Origin: Polaribacter reichenbachii
GTDB lineage: Bacteria; Bacteroidota; Bacteroidia; Flavobacteriales; Flavobacteriaceae
Direction of reading: 5' to 3'
DNA length: 64,000 nucleotides
Assembly: GCF_001975665.1 (NCBI RefSeq)
Contig: NZ_CP019419.1
Span: 2,525,501 to 2,589,500, forward strand
Shown: piece after piece, positions 17,922-25,412 of the stretch
Layout of the letters: every line of letters begins with the position of its first letter
Numbering within the stretch: the first letter of the stretch is position 1
Translations under genes and position numbers: made by a program
Notes under the pieces: generated by a model
Seen by the model: only the letters and a program-made list of their open reading frames with translations
What the model was told of the DNA's origin: nothing
Databases searched by the model: none

Positions 17922-19985
17922 ATGAGTGATTTAGTAAATAAAATTTATAGGAATAATACCATCATCTATAAGGTTATTCTGTTTTTAATAACCACAATTG
18001 CTATCGTTTATTTATTTCCGAAAGGAGGGCAGTTTAAATATGATTTTAATAATGGACAATTATGGAAATACGATAATTTATACGCAAATTTCGATTTCGC
18101 AATTCAAAAAACAAACGAAGAACTTGCCTTAGAAAAAAAACAAATTAATGCGAATGCAAAGTTATATTTTCTATATGACACTAAAGTTTCAGCAACAGTA
18201 AATGAGAATTTTAAGAATAAAATAGAGCTGATTAAAACAAATGATTCTTTGTCTTTAAGTGATGTAAATCAACTTGAAAAAATTGGGCAAAATGTTATTG
18301 AAAAAGTCTATAAGTATGGTTTTTTAGAAGTTGTTAGCGAGAATAGAGTTAACAATAACAATGAAATTATCGCTTTAAAAAAGGATACCGAAGTACAAGA
18401 TGTTTTATTTAAAAATCTACTAAAATCAAAAGACGTTTTATCGATTATAAAAAGCGATTTAAGTAACAATCTTGATTTGTATAATAAAAATATACTTATC
18501 GATATTTTAGCAAAAATTATAAAACCTAATGTTTCTTTTGATAAAATTTATACAGATAAAGTAATTGAGAAAGAAATAAATAATATTTCTTACACAAAAG
18601 GAAAAGTAGAAGAAGGAGAATTAATTATCTCTAAAGGTGATTTTGTAGAAGGAAAAAAACTAGCTATTTTAAATTCTTTAAAAAGTGAATCAGAATCTAA
18701 AGTCTGGACAGATTCTAATTACAATTGGATTGTTTTTGGATATACTATTTTAGTTTCTTTAGCCTTACTGATGCTGTTATTGTTTTTGTTTAAATATCGA
18801 TTAGAAATCTTTGAAAATAATAACAAAGTAACCTTTATCTTTTTTAACGTATTTGCTATTATATTTATTCAGACTTTGGTTATCAAATATAATTCTGAGT
18901 ATTTATATGTTGTACCCTTAAGTATTTTGCCAATTATTATAAAAGCCTTTTTTGATGCTCGTTTGGGGCTTTTTACTCACGTTTTAACAGTATTGCTTTT
19001 AGGTTATATTGTTCCTGATAGTTTTGAGTTTATTTACCTACACATTATTGCAGGTATTGTAACCATTCTTACGGTTTCTGAATTGTATAAAAGAGCCAAT
19101 TTGTTTATTTCTGTTGCGCAGATTACCTTAATTTATATGCTTACTTATTTTGCCTTTTCCATTATAAAAGAAGGTAATGCATCACAAATAAACTTGACTT
19201 ATTTTATGTTGTTTGCTGCAAATGGCTTGTTGTCGTTTTTGTCGATTATCATTATTTATATTTATGAAAAATTATTTGGACTCGTTTCTGATGTTACTTT
19301 ATTAGAATTATCGAATACGAATACCAAATTGTTAAGAGAATTAAATGAAAAAGCACCAGGAACATTTCAGCACTCTATGCAAGTTGCCAATTTAGCAGAA
19401 GCAGCTGCAAATGAAATTGGTGCAAATTCTATGTTGGTAAGAACAGGTGCTTTGTATCACGATATAGGTAAAATGTTAAATCCGAAGTATTTTATAGAAA
19501 ATCAATCAACAGGTGTTAATCCGCATAACGATTTATCGCCAAGAGACAGTTCTACTATAATTACCAATCACGTTATAAAAGGAGTAGAGGTTGCCAAAAA
19601 ATACAATTTGCCAGATAGAATTATCGATTTTATTAGAACACATCATGGAACAAGTGCAACTTATTATTTTTATAAGAAAGAGCAAGAACTAAATCCTGAT
19701 ATTAAGGTTGATATTAAAAAATTTCAATACCAAGGCCCAATTCCTTTTTCTAAAGAAACTGCAATTTTAATGATGTGCGATGCAGCAGAAGCTGCTTCTA
19801 AAAGTTTAAAAAATCCTACAGCTATATCTATCAGCGATTTAATTGATAAAATTATAGATAAACAAATGGGCGATAATCAGTTTTTAAATTCTGATATTAC
19901 CTTTAGAGAAATTGAAGTGATTAAAAAAGTAATCAAGAAAAAGTTGATGAATATTTATCATTTAAGGATAGAATATCCTGAATAA
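17922..19985 (+). CDS. 7TM-HD family phosphohydrolase (PgpH-like)
   Basis: I prefer the ATG at 17922 over the TTG two codons upstream, giving 687 residues. The order is an N-terminal TM segment (about residues 17-32), a long extracytoplasmic 7TMR-HDED domain (to about 260), seven TM segments (about 265-460) and a C-terminal HD domain. The HD domain has QHSMQVANLAE, ALYHDIGKM, the HTHHGT-like RTHHGT and MMCDAAEA. PgpH-type proteins hydrolyse c-di-AMP, and this architecture fits well. No ligand is known for the outer domain. Confidence 0.92.
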   Translation: MSDLVNKIYRNNTIIYKVILFLITTIAIVYLFPKGGQFKYDFNNGQLWKYDNLYANFDFAIQKTNEELALEKKQINANAKLYFLYDTKVSATVNENFKNKIELIKTNDSLSLSDVNQLEKIGQNVIEKVYKYGFLEVVSENRVNNNNEIIALKKDTEVQDVLFKNLLKSKDVLSIIKSDLSNNLDLYNKNILIDILAKIIKPNVSFDKIYTDKVIEKEINNISYTKGKVEEGELIISKGDFVEGKKLAILNSLKSESESKVWTDSNYNWIVFGYTILVSLALLMLLLFLFKYRLEIFENNNKVTFIFFNVFAIIFIQTLVIKYNSEYLYVVPLSILPIIIKAFFDARLGLFTHVLTVLLLGYIVPDSFEFIYLHIIAGIVTILTVSELYKRANLFISVAQITLIYMLTYFAFSIIKEGNASQINLTYFMLFAANGLLSFLSIIIIYIYEKLFGLVSDVTLLELSNTNTKLLRELNEKAPGTFQHSMQVANLAEAAANEIGANSMLVRTGALYHDIGKMLNPKYFIENQSTGVNPHNDLSPRDSSTIITNHVIKGVEVAKKYNLPDRIIDFIRTHHGTSATYYFYKKEQELNPDIKVDIKKFQYQGPIPFSKETAILMMCDAAEAASKSLKNPTAISISDLIDKIIDKQMGDNQFLNSDITFREIEVIKKVIKKKLMNIYHLRIEYPE

Positions 19986-20087
19986 AAAAAAGTAGCATAA
20001 AAAATGAAAAAAGTTTTGGTAAATTATAATTCTAGTATTACATTTGCACTCGCAATTTATTTCAAGCAATCGATGTTTGAAATTTTT

Positions 20088-20170
20088 GGAGAGGTGGCAG
20101 AGTGGTAATGCAGCAGATTGCTAATCTGTCGACCTTTTTGGTCGCCAGGGTTCGAGTCCCTGTCTCTCCG
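20088..20170 (+). tRNA. tRNA-Ser (GCU)
   Basis: Acceptor stem GGAGAGG pairs with TCTCTCC. The anticodon stem-loop CAGATTGCTAATCTG gives anticodon GCT. A long variable arm (GACCTTTTTGGTC) is typical of tRNA-Ser, and the T-arm is intact. First of three tRNAs in a row. Confidence 0.95.
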
Positions 20171-20182
20171 CAAAATTGCACT

Positions 20183-20257
20183 CGGGGTGTAGCGTAGCCC
20201 GGTCATCGCGCCTCGTTTGGGACGAGGAGGTCGCAGGTTCGAATCCTGCCACCCCGA
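20183..20257 (+). tRNA. tRNA-Pro (UGG)
   Basis: Acceptor CGGGGTG pairs with CACCCCG. The anticodon loop is TTTGGGA, giving anticodon TGG. The T-arm GCAGGTTCGAATCCTGC is intact. Confidence 0.95.
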
Positions 20258-20286
20258 CACTGTTTTCGTAGAAACATAAAAACTAC

Positions 20287-20360
20287 GGGCTCTTAGCTCA
20301 GCTGGATAGAGCACCTCCCTTCTAAGGAGGCGGTCGAAGGTTCGAATCCTTCAGGGCTCA
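20287..20360 (+). tRNA. tRNA-Arg (UCU)
   Basis: The anticodon stem-loop CTCCCTTCTAAGGAG gives anticodon TCT. The acceptor stem (GGGCTCT with AGGGCTC) pairs with two G-U wobbles. The T-arm is intact and a terminator hairpin follows. An ISL3-type relic begins about 85 bp downstream, so this end may have served as an insertion site. Confidence 0.95.
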
Positions 20361-20363
20361 CTT

Positions 20364-20392
20364 AAACCTTCACAGAAATGTGGAGGTTTTTT
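20364..20392 (+). terminator. Terminator of the tRNA operon
   Basis: Arms AAACCTTCACA and TGTGGAGGTTT (one G-U) have a 5-nt loop and a following T-run, starting 4 bp after tRNA-Arg. Confidence 0.88.
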
Positions 20393-20443
20393 GTTTTTAA
20401 TAGGTTTTGTAAGGGTTTAGGGGATCAAGTTTAAAAGTTGTGT

Positions 20444-20590
20444 TTAGGCAAAAACTTGTGTTAATCTAAACAGGAAGAATTCTACATTTCTGACACCTCT
20501 GAACTAGGTTCTAAAAGCTTTAATTTTCGCATTGAAAGATTCTGCGGATGCATTTGTGCTTCTATTGATAAAATAGTTTAGGGTATTCTT
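20444..20590 (-). pseudogene. Relic of an ISL3-family transposase, C-terminal end
   Basis: This relic is too short for normal gene finding. Read on the minus strand, the 49 codons contain NRSTNASAESFNAKIKAF, an in-frame TAG (20504-20506), then FRGVRNVEFFLFRLTQVFA and a stop. This is the highly conserved C-terminal end of DDE ISL3-family transposases. The rest of the transposase is missing, so only a dead fragment remains beside the tRNA cluster. Confidence 0.82.
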
Positions 20591-20643
20591 ATATTGAAAG
20601 TTTAAAATGTACATCAGAAAAAAAACATTAGAAAAACAATAAT

Positions 20644-20660
20644 ATAAGTAATCTGCTTAT
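20644..20660. promoter_or_regulatory. 17-bp palindrome before small-protein unit 1
   Basis: ATAAGTAATCTGCTTAT is a near-palindrome. It matches the site at 23551-23567 at 15 of 17 positions, each about 105-120 bp before the start codon of a 72-residue two-TM protein. It is a candidate binding site for a shared regulator. Confidence 0.5.
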
Positions 20661-20752
20661 TGGGTAATCTGTATTTTGATAATATCTTTACTGTCTAGTT
20701 AAGTAACACATATTTAATTACAAAACATAAAAACATTAATTAATCTATAATT

Positions 20753-20757
20753 CCCCC
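20753..20757 (+). promoter_or_regulatory. C5 run just before the start codon (unit 1)
   Basis: A CCCCC run lies 4 nt before the ATG in the context TATAATTCCCCCGATTATG. The two other close paralogs have a C6 at the same place. It replaces the usual A-rich leader and is unusual in this AT-rich genome. Confidence 0.7.
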
Positions 20758-20761
20758 GATT

Positions 20762-20980
20762 ATGAAAAGAGATTATAAAAAACACTTCATTATTTTACTA
20801 ATTTGTGCACTTGGTATGTACGTTTCTGGTAAAAATTTAATAACCATTGAAAGTATTAGAACTTTATTAGATGGATTAAATGCAATGACCTTCTTTACTT
20901 GCTTTTTCCCCTTTGTAATTAACGCATTAATTTTAGTGCGCAAGAGCTTAAGAATGTTAATAAAAATTGCAACACATTAA
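20762..20980 (+). CDS. Small two-TM membrane protein, family copy 1
   Basis: This 72-residue protein has two predicted membrane segments (about residues 8-24 and 40-60). They are joined by the conserved GKNLI-I-SI--LLD-LNAMTFF loop, with a charged tail rich in Ser, Arg and Lys. It closely matches the proteins at 23670-23888 and 23945-24163, which have the same length, and more distantly the one at 25044-25244. I recognise no known family. It has its own unit, with a palindrome upstream and a 17-bp stem terminator downstream. Not a toxin of a type I recognise, though size and topology allow that guess. Confidence 0.8.
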   Translation: MKRDYKKHFIILLICALGMYVSGKNLITIESIRTLLDGLNAMTFFTCFFPFVINALILVRKSLRMLIKIATH

Positions 20981-20981
20981 A

Positions 20982-21013
20982 ACTTCAGTAATCCCCCCTA
21001 TAAAAACTGAAGT
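20982..21013 (+). repeat. Hairpin with a C6 loop after family copy 1
   Basis: ACTTCAGT (20982-20989) and ACTGAAGT (21006-21013) form an 8-bp stem. The 16-nt loop contains the same TAATCCCCCC run that precedes the family start codons. It begins within 2 bp of the stop codon. Confidence 0.6.
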
Positions 21014-21058
21014 GTTATTGATTATTTAAATGTGTTCTTTAACCCCTAAAATGTCTGT

Positions 21059-21101
21059 AAACAGAAACTAAAAATTGAGATATTATTTTTAGTTTCTGTT
21101 T
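21059..21101 (+). terminator. Terminator of small-protein unit 1
   Basis: A perfect 17-bp stem (AAACAGAAACTAAAAAT with its complement) has a 9-nt loop and a T-rich tail. It is preceded by TTTAACCCCTAAAAT, which recurs before the hairpin at 24266-24306. Confidence 0.88.
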
Positions 21102-21723
21102 TCTTTTTGCATCTATTTTAGTGAGGTATATCTTACATAGAAAGATTATAATACCTTCAAATTCAATAATTAACTTTAGGATAGAAATAAATCTACAAAA
21201 CCTCAATAAATCAGTCCAAAATTCGGTTGGCTTTTATAAAGGTTGCACCTTTCAAAAATATTGTAATTCTCAAAATAGATTATGTTAGAATTTGGAAAGA
21301 AAAAATAATATTGAAAGGAAAGAATTTATAAGTAACTAGACTTTTTTAGATATGAAAAATATCGATATAAAGTTAATGTTAGTTGTCGCAATTACCACAA
21401 CTTATGGTCAATACAAACTGTAAATAAAAAACTATTCAGGAGACACTGCTGCTATGGAGTTTAATTTTGATAATAAAAAAAATAATGTAAATAAATTAGA
21501 AAATTTGATAGAAATAACTTTTATAATTATCAGATAATAAGAGTGGTTACTACAATCTATGAATACTCATTAAATTATGATACATTTGTTAACTTCAGAT
21601 TAGGTTTTTTAAATAAAACAATAAAACAATAAAAGTAAAAGTTATTTAGCCTATTGAAGAAATTAATATCAACATTTAAAACTACAGAAATTGTAGGTAA
21701 AATAAATTACTTAATTAATACAT
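21102..21723. other. Gene-poor 620-bp stretch before the MFS gene
   Basis: I find no intact gene on either strand. It holds one possible decayed exported ORF (21352-21537), and the last 100 bp should hold the MFS promoter. Base composition is even more AT-rich than the surroundings. Confidence 0.6.
21352..21537 (+). pseudogene. Possible decayed small exported protein
   Basis: An ATG is followed by a signal-peptide-like start (MKNIDIKLMLVVAITTTYGQ), then an in-frame TAA at 21421. The same frame continues for 37 more codons (NYSGDTAAMEFNFDN...) before the next stop. The signal-peptide-like beginning and protein-like continuation suggest a broken gene, but it is short and could be chance. Confidence 0.3.
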
Positions 21724-23292
21724 ATGAGCTCATATAAAAAGAATGCCTATAAATTTTCGACTATTGTAGCAATGGGAGGCTTTGTCTTTGGTTTAGATGC
21801 GGCCTTAATTTCTGGTACAGTTAAATTTATTTCTCAAGAATTTGGGTTAAATGAAATGCAATTAGGTATGGTAGTAGGTGCACCAGCACTTGGAGTTTTA
21901 TTAGCTTTATTATTTGCAGGTTATGCTTGTAATAAATACGGTAGAAAAAGCACATTGCAAATAGTTGCAGCTCTGTATGTAATTTCTGCAATTGGTTCTA
22001 CAATGGCAGCAGATTATTGGAGTTTATTAGCTTTTCGTTTTTTAGGTGGTTTAGCTTTTACCTCGATTTCATTAGCATCGATGTATATTGGTGAAATTGC
22101 ACCACCAAAATTACGTGGTAAACTAGTAACAATGATTCAGATAAACATTGTAATTGGTTTATCTGGCGCTTATTTTATCAATTATTTAATTCTTCAATTA
22201 GGTGTTTCAGATTTAGAGTGGGTAACTAATTTAGGTTTAAAAGAAAATACTTGGAGATGGATGTTAGGTTCAGAAATTTTACCTGCATTGATTTGGTTTT
22301 TACTTTTGTTTTCAGTACCTCGAAGTCCTGTTTGGTTATTTTTAAATGAAAGAATTGCAGAAGCAAAACAAACATTATTAAAGTTATTGCCAGAAAATGA
22401 AGTGGATGAGCATTTATTAGAAATGAAAAATAGCCAAGAAGTAGGTGTAGAAGATCGTTCTGTAATGGCTCAGTTAAAAAGTGTTTTTAGCAAAGAGTTT
22501 AGGGTAATTTTTATCATTGCTATAACTTTGGCAATTGCACAACAAACCTCTGGTATAAATGCAATATTATTTTATGCGCCAACTGTTTTTGAACAAATAG
22601 GTTTAGGTACAGATGCTGCTTTTATGCAAGCAATCTGGACAGGTTTAACAGGTCTGTTATTTACAATTCTTGGTTTAGTTTTGGTTGATAAAATTGGTCG
22701 TAGACCAATGATAATTGGAGGTATGCTTTGGGTAGTAATAAGTTTAGGTATTGCTTTTTACGGATTTAAAACAGCAACTTACACGTTAACAAAAGAAGCT
22801 ATTACTGAAATGGCAGAAATTAAAAACCCAAATAGATTAAATGGGATGATAGATGTTGAGTATGGTAGTGATATTGAACTAAAATCGGCACTTATAAAAG
22901 CTGTTGGCGAAGATGAAGCAAGACAATACTCAGGATTATTAATTCAAAAATCAGCAAAAATAAATGCTATTTTAATTTTAATTGGTATTTTAAGTTTTAT
23001 TGCCGCTTTTCATTTTTCTATTGGTCCAGTAATGTGGGTGTTGTTTTCAGAAATTTTTCCAAATTCCATACGTGGTATCGCAATTCCTTTTTTTACTTTA
23101 ATAACAAGTACAGTAAGTTGGTTAATTCAAGCATTTTTTCCTACACAATTATCCAGTTTTGGTATAAGTAACACCTTGCTTTTTTATGCAAGTACTGTAT
23201 TTATAGGTATGCTTATTCTGTCTAAATACTTAGTAGAAACAAAAGGCTTGTCTATAGAAGAAATTCAAGCAAAGCTTACAAAAAAAGTATAG
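21724..23292 (+). CDS. Sugar porter family MFS transporter
   Basis: This 522-residue protein has 12 predicted TM segments in two six-helix halves. Family motifs are visible: GFVFGLDAALISG in TM1, CNKYGRKSTLQ after TM2, PRSPVWL at the end of TM6, QQTSGINAILFYAPTVF in TM7, DKIGRRPM after TM8 and the C-terminal VETKGLSIEEIQ. These define the sugar porter (XylE/GLUT-like) group, so proton-coupled sugar uptake is likely. An enlarged loop of about 75 residues between TM9 and TM10 is longer than in XylE. No sugar-catabolic gene is adjacent; it sits between two units of the small two-TM family. Confidence 0.92.
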   Translation: MSSYKKNAYKFSTIVAMGGFVFGLDAALISGTVKFISQEFGLNEMQLGMVVGAPALGVLLALLFAGYACNKYGRKSTLQIVAALYVISAIGSTMAADYWSLLAFRFLGGLAFTSISLASMYIGEIAPPKLRGKLVTMIQINIVIGLSGAYFINYLILQLGVSDLEWVTNLGLKENTWRWMLGSEILPALIWFLLLFSVPRSPVWLFLNERIAEAKQTLLKLLPENEVDEHLLEMKNSQEVGVEDRSVMAQLKSVFSKEFRVIFIIAITLAIAQQTSGINAILFYAPTVFEQIGLGTDAAFMQAIWTGLTGLLFTILGLVLVDKIGRRPMIIGGMLWVVISLGIAFYGFKTATYTLTKEAITEMAEIKNPNRLNGMIDVEYGSDIELKSALIKAVGEDEARQYSGLLIQKSAKINAILILIGILSFIAAFHFSIGPVMWVLFSEIFPNSIRGIAIPFFTLITSTVSWLIQAFFPTQLSSFGISNTLLFYASTVFIGMLILSKYLVETKGLSIEEIQAKLTKKV

Positions 23293-23318
23293 TATTATCA
23301 TTATTAAAAATATTTTAA

Positions 23319-23348
23319 AATCGGCATTAGTTAATTCTAATGCCGATT
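23319..23348 (+). terminator. Hairpin after the MFS gene
   Basis: AATCGGCATTAG (23319-23330) and CTAATGCCGATT (23337-23348) form a perfect 12-bp stem with a 6-nt loop, 27 bp after the stop. The T-run is weak, so termination efficiency is uncertain. Confidence 0.75.
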
Positions 23349-23550
23349 ATATTAGAATTGAAGTCTAAATATTATTGATTTAAATTCAGCAGAATTAGAA
23401 ACCCATGAATGAATAATTCGTAATTTTAAAGAATTCACATCAAACGAATTTGATATTTCAAAAAGTTTATCATCATAAAATCTTCTTAAGCAAATAGAAA
23501 GTTTATAAAATAACTGCTAAATATCAGTTTTTTTATAAGAAAAATAGAAT

Positions 23551-23567
23551 ATAAGTAAATTGCTTAT
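23551..23567. promoter_or_regulatory. 17-bp palindrome before small-protein unit 2
   Basis: ATAAGTAAATTGCTTAT is the counterpart of the site at 20644-20660. Flanking bases are also similar, including a downstream TAGTTAAG, so the whole promoter region looks duplicated. Confidence 0.5.
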
Positions 23568-23660
23568 TGTTGTATTTGTAAAACATTTATATATTTGAAG
23601 TGTAGTTAAGAAATATAATTGATTAATTACATAAAATTAAAATTGTTATTAACTTATAAT

Positions 23661-23666
23661 CCCCCC
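23661..23666 (+). promoter_or_regulatory. C6 run just before the start codon (unit 2)
   Basis: A C6 lies 3 nt before the ATG at 23670, in the context TTATAATCCCCCCATTATG. It sets the start: the upstream in-frame extension would read through the C-run and is not shared by the paralogs. Confidence 0.7.
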
Positions 23667-23669
23667 ATT

Positions 23670-23888
23670 ATGAAGACAAATAATATTAAACAAATCGTTA
23701 TTCTACTAATTTGTGCAATCGGTTTATACTTTTCAGGTAAGAATTTAATAGTAATAGATAACATTAAGTCTTTGTTAGATGCTTTAAATGTAATGATTTT
23801 CTTTACCTGCTTTTTCCCATTTTTAATTACTGGTTTTGCTTTGCTTAGCAAGAGTTTAAAATTTATTTTGAAGTTTTCAACAAACTAA
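23670..23888 (+). CDS. Small two-TM membrane protein, family copy 2
   Basis: I chose the ATG at 23670, not a start 51 bp upstream, because it gives exactly 72 residues like the other two close copies and follows the C6 leader. The sequence has FSGKNLIVIDNIKSLLDALN between two membrane segments and ends in basic and Ser/Thr residues. It lies 56 bp upstream of copy 3, so the two probably share a transcript started near the palindrome at 23551. Function unknown. Confidence 0.8.
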   Translation: MKTNNIKQIVILLICAIGLYFSGKNLIVIDNIKSLLDALNVMIFFTCFFPFLITGFALLSKSLKFILKFSTN

Positions 23889-23934
23889 TATCAGAATCAA
23901 AGACAAAATCATAAAAACATACTAATTTATAATT

Positions 23935-23940
23935 CCCCCC
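23935..23940 (+). promoter_or_regulatory. C6 run just before the start codon (copy 3)
   Basis: A C6 lies 4 nt before the ATG at 23945, in the context TTATAATTCCCCCCAATTATG. AATT flanks the run on both sides. Confidence 0.7.
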
Positions 23941-23944
23941 AATT

Positions 23945-24163
23945 ATGAAAACAGATCACAAAAAACAATTCATCATTTTAATAATTTGCGCAATAGGTTT
24001 GTACTTTTCTGGTAAAAACTTAATTGCCATAGATAGTATTAGCAGCTTATTAGATGCTTTAAATGCAATGACTTTCTTTACCTGTTTTTTTCCCTTTGTA
24101 ATTACAGGTTTAGCGCTTATAAGCAAAAGTTTAAAATACTTGATTAATTTTTCTGCTCACTAA
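23945..24163 (+). CDS. Small two-TM membrane protein, family copy 3
   Basis: This 72-residue member contains FSGKNLIAIDSISSLLDALN followed by AMTFFTCFFPFVITGLALISKSLK, the best example of the family consensus. It has two membrane segments and a short polar tail. The FFTCFFPF block, with one Cys, is kept in all three close copies. It is the second gene of a probable two-gene unit and is followed by a hairpin similar to the one after copy 1. Function unknown. Confidence 0.8.
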   Translation: MKTDHKKQFIILIICAIGLYFSGKNLIAIDSISSLLDALNAMTFFTCFFPFVITGLALISKSLKYLINFSAH

Positions 24164-24265
24164 TTATATAAAATCTTAGTCTAGCCCTAAAATATAATAC
24201 CCCATTAATAACTAAGTATAATATGAATTATTTAATTGTGTTGTTTACCCCTAAAATATATGAAT

Positions 24266-24306
24266 AGCAGAAACTTAAGACTATTTTCATGTCTTTAGTT
24301 TCTGTT
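24266..24306 (+). terminator. Hairpin after small-protein unit 2
   Basis: AGCAGAAACTTAAGAC (24266-24281) pairs with GTCTTTAGTTTCTGTT (24291-24306) with two non-canonical positions and a 9-nt loop. The preceding TTTACCCCTAAAAT is shared with the terminator at 21059-21101, so the 3' ends of the two units are related. Confidence 0.7.
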
Positions 24307-24431
24307 AGAAATATGCTAAGCGAAGCTTGTTTTATATTCGTCTACACATTATTTACATTAATCGAACTTTTATTTTTAAACCTTAAATATCTATTATTTT
24401 TGAAGTGTTATTTAAACTTAAAACCCTTACT

Positions 24432-24926
24432 ATGAATTCAATAAAAAAAATTACCGTATTAATTATAGCAGTTATAGGTTTCTTTACTTACTCAAAAGCA
24501 GGTAATGATAACACACCAAAATCTAAAGTAATTTTAGAAGAAGTTAATGTTGTAGAACTGCTTTCTAAACAAGAACAAGGTTGCAGACCATCGTCTGAAG
24601 TTATGTTCTATGTAGATACAGAAATTGTTAAAAAACATCGTGGTTTTTCAGAAATTAATGCTAAAATATATGTTTTAGATAGAATTACAGGTAAAACTAA
24701 TTTACTGACTAGTGAAAATATTTTGTTAGCATATTATCAAGATTCAGTATTAGGAAATGCTTTAAATACATGTGATAGTAGTTTAAATGAATTAAAAAAT
24801 GGTGATAAATTAATTGGAGATAATATAGTTTCTACATACAGTTTTAGTGAATTAATGAAGTATGAAACAATTTATGATAGTTATATAAGATCTACCAATA
24901 AATTATTAAACATAAAAAGAATATAA
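24432..24926 (+). CDS. Exported protein of unknown function
   Basis: I chose the ATG at 24432. It gives a clean signal peptide (MNSIKKITVLIIAVIGFFTYSKAG), whereas an upstream TTG would add ten residues. The 164-residue protein has two Cys (CRPSS and NTCDSS) that could form a disulphide, and no recognisable domain. It lies downstream of the two-TM protein unit but after its hairpin, so it is probably a separate transcript. No homology recognised. Confidence 0.65.
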   Translation: MNSIKKITVLIIAVIGFFTYSKAGNDNTPKSKVILEEVNVVELLSKQEQGCRPSSEVMFYVDTEIVKKHRGFSEINAKIYVLDRITGKTNLLTSENILLAYYQDSVLGNALNTCDSSLNELKNGDKLIGDNIVSTYSFSELMKYETIYDSYIRSTNKLLNIKRI

Positions 24927-24953
24927 GAAATTAGGTTAGTTGTTTGGTTAAAC

Positions 24954-24990
24954 AAAATAGTCCCAAAGGTTTTACTTTTGGGGCTATTTT
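24954..24990 (+). terminator. Intrinsic terminator
   Basis: AAAATAGTCCCAAAGGT and ACTTTTGGGGCTATTTT form a 17-position stem with two imperfect positions and a 3-nt loop plus T-run, 28 bp after the exported-protein stop. Confidence 0.85.
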
Positions 24991-25043
24991 TATTTACTTT
25001 TCTTTTTTAGGGGAATAGCAATTTTTTATAGTTGAGGGCAATT

Positions 25044-25244
25044 TTAGAATAATCCAATAATTTTACTTGCTAATCTGGCTAGATAATTTATAAAAAGAAT
25101 AGTAGAAATAAAGAATAATAATCCAATTACAAAATCAAGAACAGATTTTATTCCATTAATTTGAATCATATATTCACCTGTTCTAAAAATAATTATAGAG
25201 GTAATTATAAAAAGAATTATTTGTTGAATTGTACTTTTATACAT
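25044..25244 (-). CDS. Small two-TM membrane protein, divergent family member
   Basis: This 66-residue protein is on the opposite strand. It aligns end to end with the 72-residue family: a hydrophobic first segment, then RTGEYMIQINGIKSVLD in place of FSGKNLIAIDSIKSLLD, then an FF-containing second segment and a basic end. Identity is low but the register of I--I-S-LD is kept. Only a CCC precedes its ATG, not a C5-C6. Function unknown; whether it is a true paralog rests on this pattern match. Confidence 0.55.
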   Translation of the reverse strand: MYKSTIQQIILFIITSIIIFRTGEYMIQINGIKSVLDFVIGLLFFISTILFINYLARLASKIIGLF

Positions 25245-25344
25245 GGGTAAATTTTTTTTGTTAATACTAATTAAAAGAGCTAAGTTTCACGAAGTCTTCT
25301 ATTTATAAGAAACAAAATTGTTTAAAAAGTCACAAAAGCAAAAA

Positions 25345-25385
25345 ACCTTTTGAATATTTAATCAATGATTAAACACTCAAAAGGT
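25345..25385 (-). terminator. Terminator of the Asn/Arg-rich protein gene
   Basis: ACCTTTTGA and TCAAAAGGT arms, with an inner TTTAATCA/TGATTAAA stem, are followed by a T-run on the minus strand. It starts 28 bp after the stop at 25413. Confidence 0.85.
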
Positions 25386-25412
25386 AGAAATTAAGTTCTC
25401 CTTAAAATTAAC

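Noticed and set aside
20057..20314. An 85-codon minus-strand frame with a fragment resembling WQDSNLRPPRPKRGAM
   Set aside because: It runs antisense across the three tRNAs. Such DSNLRP-like peptides are a well-known false translation of tRNA genes.
20753..20757. Phase variation at the C-run leaders
   Set aside because: Runs of 5-6 are usually too short for frequent slippage, and they lie outside the coding frame. Kept only as an untested possibility in the leader finding.
23352..23516. A 54-codon minus-strand open stretch before small-protein unit 2
   Set aside because: It is preceded by a stop, has no ATG near its start and shows no family features, so it could be chance in AT-rich DNA. 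It may be a gene relic, but I cannot support that.
23670..24163. Type I toxin-antitoxin loci for the small two-TM proteins
   Set aside because: Size and topology fit, but I find no convincing antisense RNA promoter or other antitoxin feature, so I did not assign the role.
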